From positions 1 to 28,064 of the IMG/VR virus record IMGVR_UViG_3300034072_001466: DNA of 28,064 nt; one strand, given 5' to 3'. Below are positions 23,193 to 28,064 of this stretch, in pieces. The translations under genes were made by a program, and so were the position numbers. Under the pieces are notes generated by a model. The model saw nothing but the letters and a program-made list of their open reading frames with translations, had not been told where the DNA came from and made no database searches. The stretch's first letter is position 1. Every line of letters begins with the position of its first letter. This DNA comes from a virus.

Positions 23193-24353
23193 ATGAAACC
23201 GCGCGTAGAAGTGAGTATCGACGGCGTGCCAGTGGCAGGCCATTTCTATGAGCGTTTGCTTTCCCTTACCGTCACTGATGAGGAGGGAATGAAATCCGAC
23301 ACGGTGGATATTGAACTGAATGACGGTCCGCCGAACTTTCTGGCGATCCCGCGTAAGGGCGCAATTATTTCGGTCAAAATGGGCTTCGGTGATGATCTCG
23401 TGCCGAAAGGTGTCTTCACCGCGGACAAAGTCAATGTCGATTGCCTGCCTTATAAAATGTCGATTTCTGGCAAGGCTGCGGACCTTCGCAGCGGAAAGCT
23501 GAAAGAGCGGCAGGAAAGGTCATGGGATAAAGCGAAGCTCGGCGATATCCTGTCGCAGATCGCCAGCGAAAGTGGGTTAACCCCTGCCGTTGATGATGAC
23601 CTTGCGGACTTTGAATATGACTGGCTGGCGCAACAGGACGAAAGCAACATCAATTTTTTGCGGCGGTTGGCAGAACGGCATAACGGCCTCTTCGCCGTCA
23701 AGCAAAAGCGCCTGATTTTCACCCGGCTTGGCTCCGGTCTTTCTGCGTCGGGTGCGCCGCTCGGCTCGATCATCCTGACGCCCGAGAAAATCAGGGTTGG
23801 AAGCCTGAAAGTCGAAATCAACGACCGCACGAAATACAGCAAGGTCGTGGCGTACTATCAGGACTCCGATAAGGCGGAGCGCGTGGAAATCGACGCGGAT
23901 GCAGATGCGGACGGCGATAGCGTTTATCGTCTGCCGGAACCTTATGCATCGCCCGCCGAAGCCGATAAGGCAGCACAGGCCAAGGCCAAGGAATTGCAGC
24001 GCGGCGAAGGCTCGGTTTCTGTCACCGTCATTGGCGATGCGGGGATTGAGGCAGGCTTGCCGCTGCTGTTTGCCGATGTCCGCCCCGGCGTTGACGGCGT
24101 GCCCTACATCATCAAAACGGCCAAAACGTCCTACACAAAAACCGGCGCTCTTGAAGTCGCGGTTTCGGGCAGGCTCTACGACGGCAAATCAGCAACCGAA
24201 AAATCGGCCGGCACGGAAAGCAGCGGTTCCAGCGCCAGCCCGGACGCCTCGAAAGCAACCGGTAAGGTTGCCCCAAACAGCGCGCCCGGTACGCCTGCCA
24301 CGCCATCCTCTTTCCTGACCCCGCGCCGCTTCGGTCGGACGGACGAAAACTAG
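23193..24353 (+). CDS. Baseplate hub protein gpD (late control D family)
   Basis: A 386-residue protein of the phage late control D / T4 gp27-like hub family: PRVEVSIDGVPVAGHFYERL, then VTDEEGMKSDTVDIELNDG, AIISVKMGFGD, GDILSQIASESGLTP, NFLRRLAERHNGLFAVKQK and GSLKVEINDRTKYSKVVAYY. Residues about 335-385 form a Ser/Pro/Ala-rich tail, probably disordered. The ATG lies two bases after the X stop. P2 gpD is 387 residues. Confidence 0.93.
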   Translation: MKPRVEVSIDGVPVAGHFYERLLSLTVTDEEGMKSDTVDIELNDGPPNFLAIPRKGAIISVKMGFGDDLVPKGVFTADKVNVDCLPYKMSISGKAADLRSGKLKERQERSWDKAKLGDILSQIASESGLTPAVDDDLADFEYDWLAQQDESNINFLRRLAERHNGLFAVKQKRLIFTRLGSGLSASGAPLGSIILTPEKIRVGSLKVEINDRTKYSKVVAYYQDSDKAERVEIDADADADGDSVYRLPEPYASPAEADKAAQAKAKELQRGEGSVSVTVIGDAGIEAGLPLLFADVRPGVDGVPYIIKTAKTSYTKTGALEVAVSGRLYDGKSATEKSAGTESSGSSASPDASKATGKVAPNSAPGTPATPSSFLTPRRFGRTDEN

Positions 24354-24397
24354 CGCGCGGCCCTACCACTCTTCCCTAAAATCTCAAGGAGATATCT

Positions 24398-25327
24398 ATG
24401 TCCGTTGTGACCACGTCACCGCGTGGGCGCGCCTTTATGAGCGCTCATGAAGGAAACCCGCTTACCTGCTACCTTGATCCTGTCCGTATTCCGACCATCG
24501 GGCGCGGTTTCACGATGCGCAGCCGGGCCGTCCGGCGCGAATTGGAAAAGATCGGCATTACAAAATTGGTGCCGGGTAAAACGAAACTCACGTCAGCCCA
24601 ATCGGATGCCATCTTCGCGGCTGTGCTTCGGGATGAATTTGAACCTGCGGTGGTTGCCAAGTCGCCGGACGCTCGCAAACAGCATGAAATGGATGCGGCG
24701 GTTTCGGCGATATTCAACCTTGGCACGGGCGCCATGGATTGGCAGTGGGCGAAATTCTGGCGCGCCGGAAAACAAAAGCAGGCGGCGGATTATCTCGCCA
24801 GCCACTACAACACTGCGGGGGGCAAGAAGCTGCCCGGCCTCGTTCGCAGGCGCAAGGAAGAAGCCCTTTTGTTCGAAAAGGGAATCTACACGGGCGTTGG
24901 TGAAGGGGTGCCGCGCTCCGCGCAAGAGACAGCGCCCCCGCAGCCCGATCCCGTAGTGAAGGAAGCGCAAGCGATCCTTTCTGCGAAGGGCTTCAATCCC
25001 GGCGCAATCGACGGCTGGATGGGCGAAAAGACCGCCGCCGCCGTCAAGGCATACCAGTCTGCGCACCCGCATCTTGTTGCCGATGGGATTATTGGTCCCG
25101 CCACCTTGTCGCAGCTGCGTCGTGACGCTGCCGCCACGAAAGAGGCGGTGCAGGGCGGCGCAGGTTCGCTCTTCGGTTCCGGTTTTGCCGCATGGTCGCT
25201 CGGTTTGCCCTGGGGGTGGATCGCGCTTCTTTTTGCGGCGGTCGTGCTCGGCATCATCGCTTACCGGAAACGCGACGTTATTTCCCGGCGCATCAATAGT
25301 TTGCTTGGTCGCGAGGTCGCGGTGTGA
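24398..25327 (+). CDS. Endolysin: GH24 lysozyme, peptidoglycan-binding domain and C-terminal membrane helix
   Basis: A 309-residue muramidase. Residues 10-165 are a T4-lysozyme-like GH24 domain; the catalytic triad is spaced as in T4 lysozyme: Glu18 (SAHEGN), Asp27 (CYLDP) and Thr33 (IPTIGRGFT). Residues about 186-242 are a peptidoglycan-binding domain (AQAILSAKGFNPGAIDGWMG, AVKAYQSAHP, DGIIGPATLSQL). Residues about 272-289 form a single membrane helix, followed by basic RKRDVISRR. A strong ribosome site AAGGAGATAT precedes the ATG. It cuts cell wall at lysis. No N-terminal signal is seen, and the C-terminal anchor is unusual for a canonical endolysin. Ends overlapping the i-spanin ATG. Confidence 0.93.
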   Translation: MSVVTTSPRGRAFMSAHEGNPLTCYLDPVRIPTIGRGFTMRSRAVRRELEKIGITKLVPGKTKLTSAQSDAIFAAVLRDEFEPAVVAKSPDARKQHEMDAAVSAIFNLGTGAMDWQWAKFWRAGKQKQAADYLASHYNTAGGKKLPGLVRRRKEEALLFEKGIYTGVGEGVPRSAQETAPPQPDPVVKEAQAILSAKGFNPGAIDGWMGEKTAAAVKAYQSAHPHLVADGIIGPATLSQLRRDAAATKEAVQGGAGSLFGSGFAAWSLGLPWGWIALLFAAVVLGIIAYRKRDVISRRINSLLGREVAV

Positions 25328-25566
25328 TGGCGAAGCCGGGACTTTACCTTTTGCTTGGGCTGGCGGCGGTGTCCTTCATCGCCGCTGGCATCCTCTTCAT
25401 CGACCGCAACGCGACGTATCGCGCGGTCATCAACATTGAAAGGCAAAATAATGCGGCTGGGGATCGGGCGGACAGCGCTCGTCATCGTTTCGACGATTGC
25501 GCTGGCGGGGTGTGGGATTTCGGGGCCGGGCGATGTATCCGGTCTGCGCCGGGTGGTCGGAACTGA
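25327..25566 (+). CDS. Inner-membrane spanin-like protein (i-spanin)
   Basis: A 79-residue protein with one N-terminal membrane helix (about residues 6-26, LYLLLGLAAVSFIAAGILFI) and a charged periplasmic part (RQNNAAGDRADSARHRF), with cysteines near DDCAGG and GRC. It is shorter than lambda Rz (153) but has the same topology and lies in the lysis cassette. ATG 25327 overlaps the endolysin stop. The second half overlaps a lipoprotein gene in another frame, as Rz/Rz1 do, which strongly supports the spanin call. Confidence 0.72.
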   Translation: MAKPGLYLLLGLAAVSFIAAGILFIDRNATYRAVINIERQNNAAGDRADSARHRFDDCAGGVWDFGAGRCIRSAPGGRN

Positions 25567-25690
25567 TCTGGTCGGCGCGCGGGGCGCAACGCAGGAAGAT
25601 CAACGGAAAATTGACAGGACGGTTGCGGGCCTTTGTGGTGGCGACGTTTGGAGCCGGGACGAATGCGCCCGCCATGGAAAAGAGCGCTGA
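25451..25690 (+). CDS. Outer-membrane spanin lipoprotein (o-spanin, Rz1-like), overlapping the i-spanin
   Basis: A 79-residue protein with a lipoprotein signal: MRLGIGRTALVIVSTIALAG then Cys21, a classic lipobox. The mature part is hydrophilic (EDQRKIDRTVAGLCGG, EECARH-like end DECARHGKER) with two further cysteines. It begins inside the i-spanin gene, 124 bases after that start, and runs past its end, an overlapped spanin pair. Its ribosome site is within i-spanin codons (AAGG upstream of ATG 25451). Spanins fuse inner and outer membranes in the last lysis step. Confidence 0.78.
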   Translation: MRLGIGRTALVIVSTIALAGCGISGPGDVSGLRRVVGTDLVGARGATQEDQRKIDRTVAGLCGGDVWSRDECARHGKER

Positions 25691-25691
25691 C

Positions 25692-26015
25692 ATGCCGGAA
25701 AAATACACCTCTTTCATCGAGCTGATGAATGCGTGGGTTGGCGGTGCCTTCACCACCATTATCGCCTCCCTGCTTGGTCGCTTCATGTGGCACGGCAATG
25801 AGGCGCGGAAAGGTCGCCGCAAGTTCTTCGGCATTGAACTTTTTTGGGAACTGCCGGTCGCGCTCGGCATGGCGGTTATCGGCGAAAGTGCCGCCGCCTA
25901 CGCCGATCTTGGTCAACCTGCATCAACGGGTCTGATTGCGCTTCTGGCCTATCTCGGGCCGCGTGGCGTCGAAGCCCTCTTCCATAAATGGTTTGACCGC
26001 CGCATGGCCGGTTGA
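25692..26015 (+). CDS. Holin, LydA-like
   Basis: A 107-residue membrane protein with about three hydrophobic segments at 12-33, 50-72 and 76-95, and a basic cluster HGNEARKGRRK between the first two plus DRRMAG at the end. The pattern (SFIELMNAWVGGAF, ARKGRRKFFGIELFWELPVA, GLIALLAYLGPRGVEALF) matches the LydA / class III phage holin family. ATG 25692 has AAGAG seven bases before it; ATG 25674 gives six more residues. It opens the inner membrane at lysis. It comes one base after the o-spanin stop and is the last gene of the + late operon before a terminator. Confidence 0.8.
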   Translation: MPEKYTSFIELMNAWVGGAFTTIIASLLGRFMWHGNEARKGRRKFFGIELFWELPVALGMAVIGESAAAYADLGQPASTGLIALLAYLGPRGVEALFHKWFDRRMAG

Positions 26016-26038
26016 CGAATCCTATCAGCATTGTCAAA

Positions 26039-26074
26039 GCCGTCCGGTTCGCGCCGGGCGGCTTATTGTGTTTG
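26039..26074 (+). terminator. Terminator-like hairpin after the lysis cassette
   Basis: A 9-bp stem (26039-26047 with 26054-26062, one G-U pair, loop TTCGCG) is followed by TTATTGTGTTTG. The tail is T-rich but interrupted. It marks the likely end of the late operon. Confidence 0.65.
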
Positions 26075-26143
26075 TGGTGTCGGGGGACGTTGCTATGGTT
26101 ACGCCTGCGGGTAGCGCTTCTTATCTGCTGGAGACTGGAGTGG

Positions 26144-26410
26144 ATGAGCGATTTCAGAATAAGCCCTGTAACTATCCAATGGGGCGACCTTGCCACCCTT
26201 GAGACCGTCACGGACTTAGCGCGTTGCCTGCTCGAAAATTGGCCGGGCAACACGACGACCGAAGCTTATGTGACCGCCCTGATGGTCTGTTCCGCTGTTC
26301 TCGAAAACGGCTTGGATGACCGACCAGAAGATGCGCGCGCGGCCTTTATTGATGCCGCCCACGAAGCGCTCCTACCAGTATCGCCAGATGATGACGATTT
26401 GGATTTCTAG
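26144..26410 (+). CDS. DUF982 domain protein
   Basis: An 88-residue protein. From VTIQWGDLATLETVTDLARC through TTEAYVTALMVCSAVLENG and ARAAFIDAAHEALLPV it shows the DUF982 pattern, a small family abundant in Rhizobiales chromosomes, plasmids and phages. Function unknown. ATG 26144 is preceded by GGAG; the upstream extension to 26012 runs through the terminator and is rejected. A poor promoter candidate (TTGTGG at 26072-26077, TATGGT at 26094-26099, 16-base spacing) precedes it. It converges on the next - gene, with three bases between the ends. Confidence 0.82.
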   Translation: MSDFRISPVTIQWGDLATLETVTDLARCLLENWPGNTTTEAYVTALMVCSAVLENGLDDRPEDARAAFIDAAHEALLPVSPDDDDLDF

Positions 26411-26413
26411 CTG

Positions 26414-26836
26414 CTATTTTTCTTCGTCTGATCTCCGCACTATTCGGCCTCCATGCCGCAACCGCACGATGCCGTTTATATTGTGCTTGTAGACCTGATA
26501 GGCGGCGTTCGCCGCCATGATGTTGCCAGCGCCAGCAAGCTCCATACATCGAAAGCCGTCGCCCGTAATTTCATCGACGGTGAAAGGAAATTTGGTGTCG
26601 AAAAACGGCACCTTTTTGGGGTCTGGCAAATCCACCACATGTTGCTCCTGACCTACCTCACAAAAGAAAATGCTTTCCCGGCCATAGACCCATGCGGTGA
26701 CGGTTCGCCAGTCAAGCTTTCCCTTTGCCTTGTAACAAACCTGCCATTCATTCTTGTAGCAAATCAGCATTGGCCAGCTAAGCGGCTTCCTGATTGTGGT
26801 TTGGATTTCGGTTGATCTTAGGAGCGGCGCGGGCAT
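26414..26836 (-). CDS. Hypothetical protein of 140 residues
   Basis: Start 26836 has a strong ribosome site (AAAGGGGAGGG) just upstream, which decides against the longer 221-residue reading from 27079. The protein has a beta-rich first half (SWPMLICYKNEWQVCYK, DWRTVTAWVYGRESIFFCE) and then DKKVPFF-like DPKKVPFFDTKFPF, DEITGDGFRCMEL and a basic tail ending RIVRRSDEEK. No membrane segment or signal peptide. Not recognised. It lies downstream of small - genes that follow a LexA-type box and may be in the same transcription unit, with a 53-base gap. Confidence 0.65.
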   Translation of the reverse strand: MPAPLLRSTEIQTTIRKPLSWPMLICYKNEWQVCYKAKGKLDWRTVTAWVYGRESIFFCEVGQEQHVVDLPDPKKVPFFDTKFPFTVDEITGDGFRCMELAGAGNIMAANAAYQVYKHNINGIVRLRHGGRIVRRSDEEK

Positions 26837-26889
26837 TGTCCCTCCCCTTTCCGTTCTGTGAAACTTTTCATTCCCTAGCGGCCAAAAAC

Positions 26890-27198
26890 CTACGGCCAGT
26901 CCCTTTTTGCACGCGCTAGTACAAAGCTGTTCTTTTCTCGATTGCCACAGCCAAGGCACCGCAACAGCGGCTCCATGGAAATGATCGGGCGGAATTTGCC
27001 GTAACGACGCTGTAGCGCCCACCTGTCCAGCATGCCGACGCGTTTGCAGCGCCAGCATTGTCCACAGACCACATACCATTGCGGCAAATCGGCCAAGGTC
27101 GCCGAGTGGTCCCGCTGCGGCACAAAAATGCCTGTCGGTTTCGGCGGCATGTTGTCATTATTGCCGCCGGTTAGATCGATGCCGCGACGATGGCGCAT
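26890..27198 (-). CDS. Small zinc-ribbon-like protein
   Basis: A 102-residue protein with a cysteine array: Cys45, Cys48, Cys51 (VVCGQCWRCK) and Cys81, Cys84 (LRCLGCGN), about 30 residues apart, suggesting a zinc ribbon. Other parts are GIFVPQRDHS and a basic C-terminal end. The ATG at 27198 follows the stop of the upstream gene by one base, and a GGGA motif lies before it, indicating coupled translation. The larger frame to 27402 reads through the neighbour and is rejected. It may bind DNA or RNA; function unknown. Confidence 0.65.
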   Translation of the reverse strand: MRHRRGIDLTGGNNDNMPPKPTGIFVPQRDHSATLADLPQWYVVCGQCWRCKRVGMLDRWALQRRYGKFRPIISMEPLLRCLGCGNREKNSFVLARAKRDWP

Positions 27199-27199
27199 G

Positions 27200-27394
27200 T
27201 CATTCCCGTTCGGCGCTCGGTTTCCATCCGCGTGTATATCCCCGGCCCATTGCTGCGACGGCGATTGATAGCTGATTTTGCAGATGGTGGATTTCATCCA
27301 GTAGCGTTTCCACGGCGGCAACAGCATTGCCGTCATGACACTGGATGACATAGGCCGCGATATCGTCCGGCTGTTTGATTGCGTTCGGGCGCAC
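27200..27394 (-). CDS. Small helical protein of 64 residues
   Basis: GTG 27394 with AGGAG nine bases upstream is the best start, giving MRPNAIKQPDDIAAYVIQCH and then a long helix (AVAAVETLLDEIHHLQNQLS), ending GWKPSAERE. The length upstream of this GTG is not supported by a ribosome site. Coupled to the zinc-ribbon gene by the TGA-C-ATG arrangement. Not recognised; possible coiled-coil dimer. Confidence 0.55.
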   Translation of the reverse strand: MRPNAIKQPDDIAAYVIQCHDGNAVAAVETLLDEIHHLQNQLSIAVAAMGRGYTRGWKPSAERE

Positions 27395-27467
27395 GTTTCC
27401 AATCTCCTGTTTCAGAGCCGTAAAGTTACCCCTGTCATGAAACGGCGCGCGCCCCCGCGCCGGTAAA

Positions 27468-27707
27468 TCAGTCTGGCATAAGGTCGGCAATTTGGCCGTG
27501 CTGGACCAGCAGACGAGGATTAGCCATGCTGCCGCTTTCCTCGTCCACGGTGACGGCATAAGCCGCTACGCCGATGTGGCGCGGTGCCATGGCGCTCGCC
27601 ATTTTTTCGGCGGATGCTTGGCTGGTTGCGGGGCGCATGTCGCCCGGCACAATGCCGCCGCGACCCTTTTTAAACTGTACTATGATGATCTTTTCAGCGT
27701 CAGACAT
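27468..27707 (-). CDS. Hypothetical protein of 79 residues, first gene of the - strand unit
   Basis: MSDAEKIIIVQFKKGRGGIV is followed by an alpha-beta pattern (QASAEKMASAMAPRHIGVAA, YAVTVDEESGSM) and a C-terminal ADLMPD. It could be a small alpha/beta fold protein. Start 27707 lies 20 bases from the LexA-type box, so this gene is the first in line for regulation by it. Not recognised. Confidence 0.6.
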   Translation of the reverse strand: MSDAEKIIIVQFKKGRGGIVPGDMRPATSQASAEKMASAMAPRHIGVAAYAVTVDEESGSMANPRLLVQHGQIADLMPD

Positions 27708-27726
27708 GTCTCTTGCTCTCTCGTTT

Positions 27727-27741
27727 GTTCTATAAATGTTC
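27727..27741 (-). promoter_or_regulatory. Alphaproteobacterial LexA (SOS) box in a promoter region
   Basis: GTTC at 27727-27730 and GTTC at 27738-27741 separated by exactly seven bases (TATAAAT) match GTTC-N7-GTTC, the direct repeat bound by LexA in Alphaproteobacteria. On -, TATAGA/TTTATA -10-like sequences overlap the box at 27736-27729 and TTGACT is at 27761-27756, with a 19-21 base spacer, longer than ideal. Repressor binding would cover the -10. Confidence 0.65.
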
Positions 27742-27776
27742 TCATTTTAAGAGAGAGTCAATAAGGGGTGTTTTGC

Positions 27777-27968
27777 CTATGGCTGCTTTTGGGCGGTGGA
27801 GATTGTCACGGCATCTGTGCCGTTGGAAGAAGGTTTCACTGCTTGTTGCTCTTTTTTCTCAGCAACATACTTCTTCATGGCCCGGAGCATTTCAATCCGC
27901 CATGTTCCAAGGCTAACAAGCTCTTCGTCATGTCGTCTGTAGTTAACGGAACGCACTCCCGCTACCAC
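27777..27968 (-). CDS. Small hypothetical protein upstream of the SOS-box unit
   Basis: A 63-residue frame with a GTG at 27968 (TGA stop nine bases upstream in frame), or a GTG at 27956 with GGGA upstream. It has YRRHDEELVSLGTWRIEMLR then AMKKYVAEKKEQQ, a lysine- and glutamate-rich helix, and a Ser/Thr-rich end. A + frame on the same bases has no family-like sequence. Not recognised; moderately supported only by amino acid pattern and codon use. Confidence 0.45.
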   Translation of the reverse strand: MVAGVRSVNYRRHDEELVSLGTWRIEMLRAMKKYVAEKKEQQAVKPSSNGTDAVTISTAQKQP

Positions 27969-28064
27969 TTTTCTTCATACGAAAAAACCATACCTCACCG
28001 TGCAGCGCGGGAGTTCGTTGCTTGTCTCGGTGGAAAATAGCAATGGATCAGGCGCCTTTGCCGG
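27969..28064. other. End of window, no gene seen
   Basis: No convincing gene. A - frame starting ATGGTTTTTTCG stops after nine codons. AT-rich stretches could hold promoter elements for the gene at 27777-27968, but none is convincing. Confidence 0.5.

Noticed and set aside
26012-26143. N-terminal extension of the DUF982 gene
   Set aside because: Reads through the terminator hairpin, cysteine/tryptophan-rich, unlike the family; ATG 26144 gives the expected size.
27768-28040. 90-codon open frame on + near the window end
   Set aside because: No ribosome site or family pattern; the - frame at 27777-27968 looks more like protein.
1-28064. CRISPR array, insertion sequence or attachment site
   Set aside because: No regularly spaced direct repeats, transposase gene or tRNA-end duplication was found; the HTH resembling transposases at 2448 is part of the terminase small subunit.

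Overview
This window is most of the late half of a temperate, contractile-tailed (myovirus-like) phage or prophage, almost certainly from an alphaproteobacterium of the Rhizobiales (Brucella/Ochrobactrum, Rhizobium/Agrobacterium or relatives). The placement rests on GC-rich coding sequence with long antisense shadow frames, a DUF982 gene (a family concentrated in Rhizobiales), an SOS box of the alphaproteobacterial form GTTC-N7-GTTC, and overall gene style. No integrase, attachment site, tRNA, transposon or CRISPR array is visible, so both prophage ends lie outside.

Layout: (1) 1-1470: the 3' end of a probable replication protein, then a phage NusG paralogue. (2) 1480-1674: an intergenic stretch that folds into about five consecutive hairpins and ends in a strong intrinsic terminator, just ahead of the structural genes. 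(3) 1713-9792: head genes: a displaced minor-tail-Z-like gene, lambda-type terminase (Nu1/GpA), gpW, lambda-type portal, HK97/U35-type prohead protease, major capsid protein with a signal-peptide-like N-terminus, DUF2190 decoration protein, head-tail joining protein. (4) 9801-17384: a candidate tail terminator, P2-like baseplate genes (V, gp25/W, J, I), tail fibre genes and a DUF4376 fibre chaperone. (5) 17484-24353: sheath with an inserted repeat domain, tail tube, E/E' chaperone with a well-placed -1 frameshift site, tape measure, a reverse-strand moron, then U, X and D. (6) 24398-26015: lysis cassette: membrane-anchored GH24 endolysin, overlapping i-spanin and lipoprotein o-spanin, LydA-like holin; a hairpin terminator follows. 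(7) 26144-28064: accessory end: a DUF982 gene on + and small unknown genes on -, most of which sit behind a LexA-type box.

How it fits together: the phage couples a lambda-like DNA-packaging and head module to a P2-like contractile tail. Nearly all structural and lysis genes lie on + and overlap or abut, as in one late operon, yet several hairpin terminators interrupt it (after the RNA leader, after the capsid gene, before the sheath, after the tube). A NusG paralogue encoded immediately upstream of a multi-hairpin RNA and a terminator suggests a dedicated processive-antitermination switch for late transcription; this is the most interesting hypothesis in the window.
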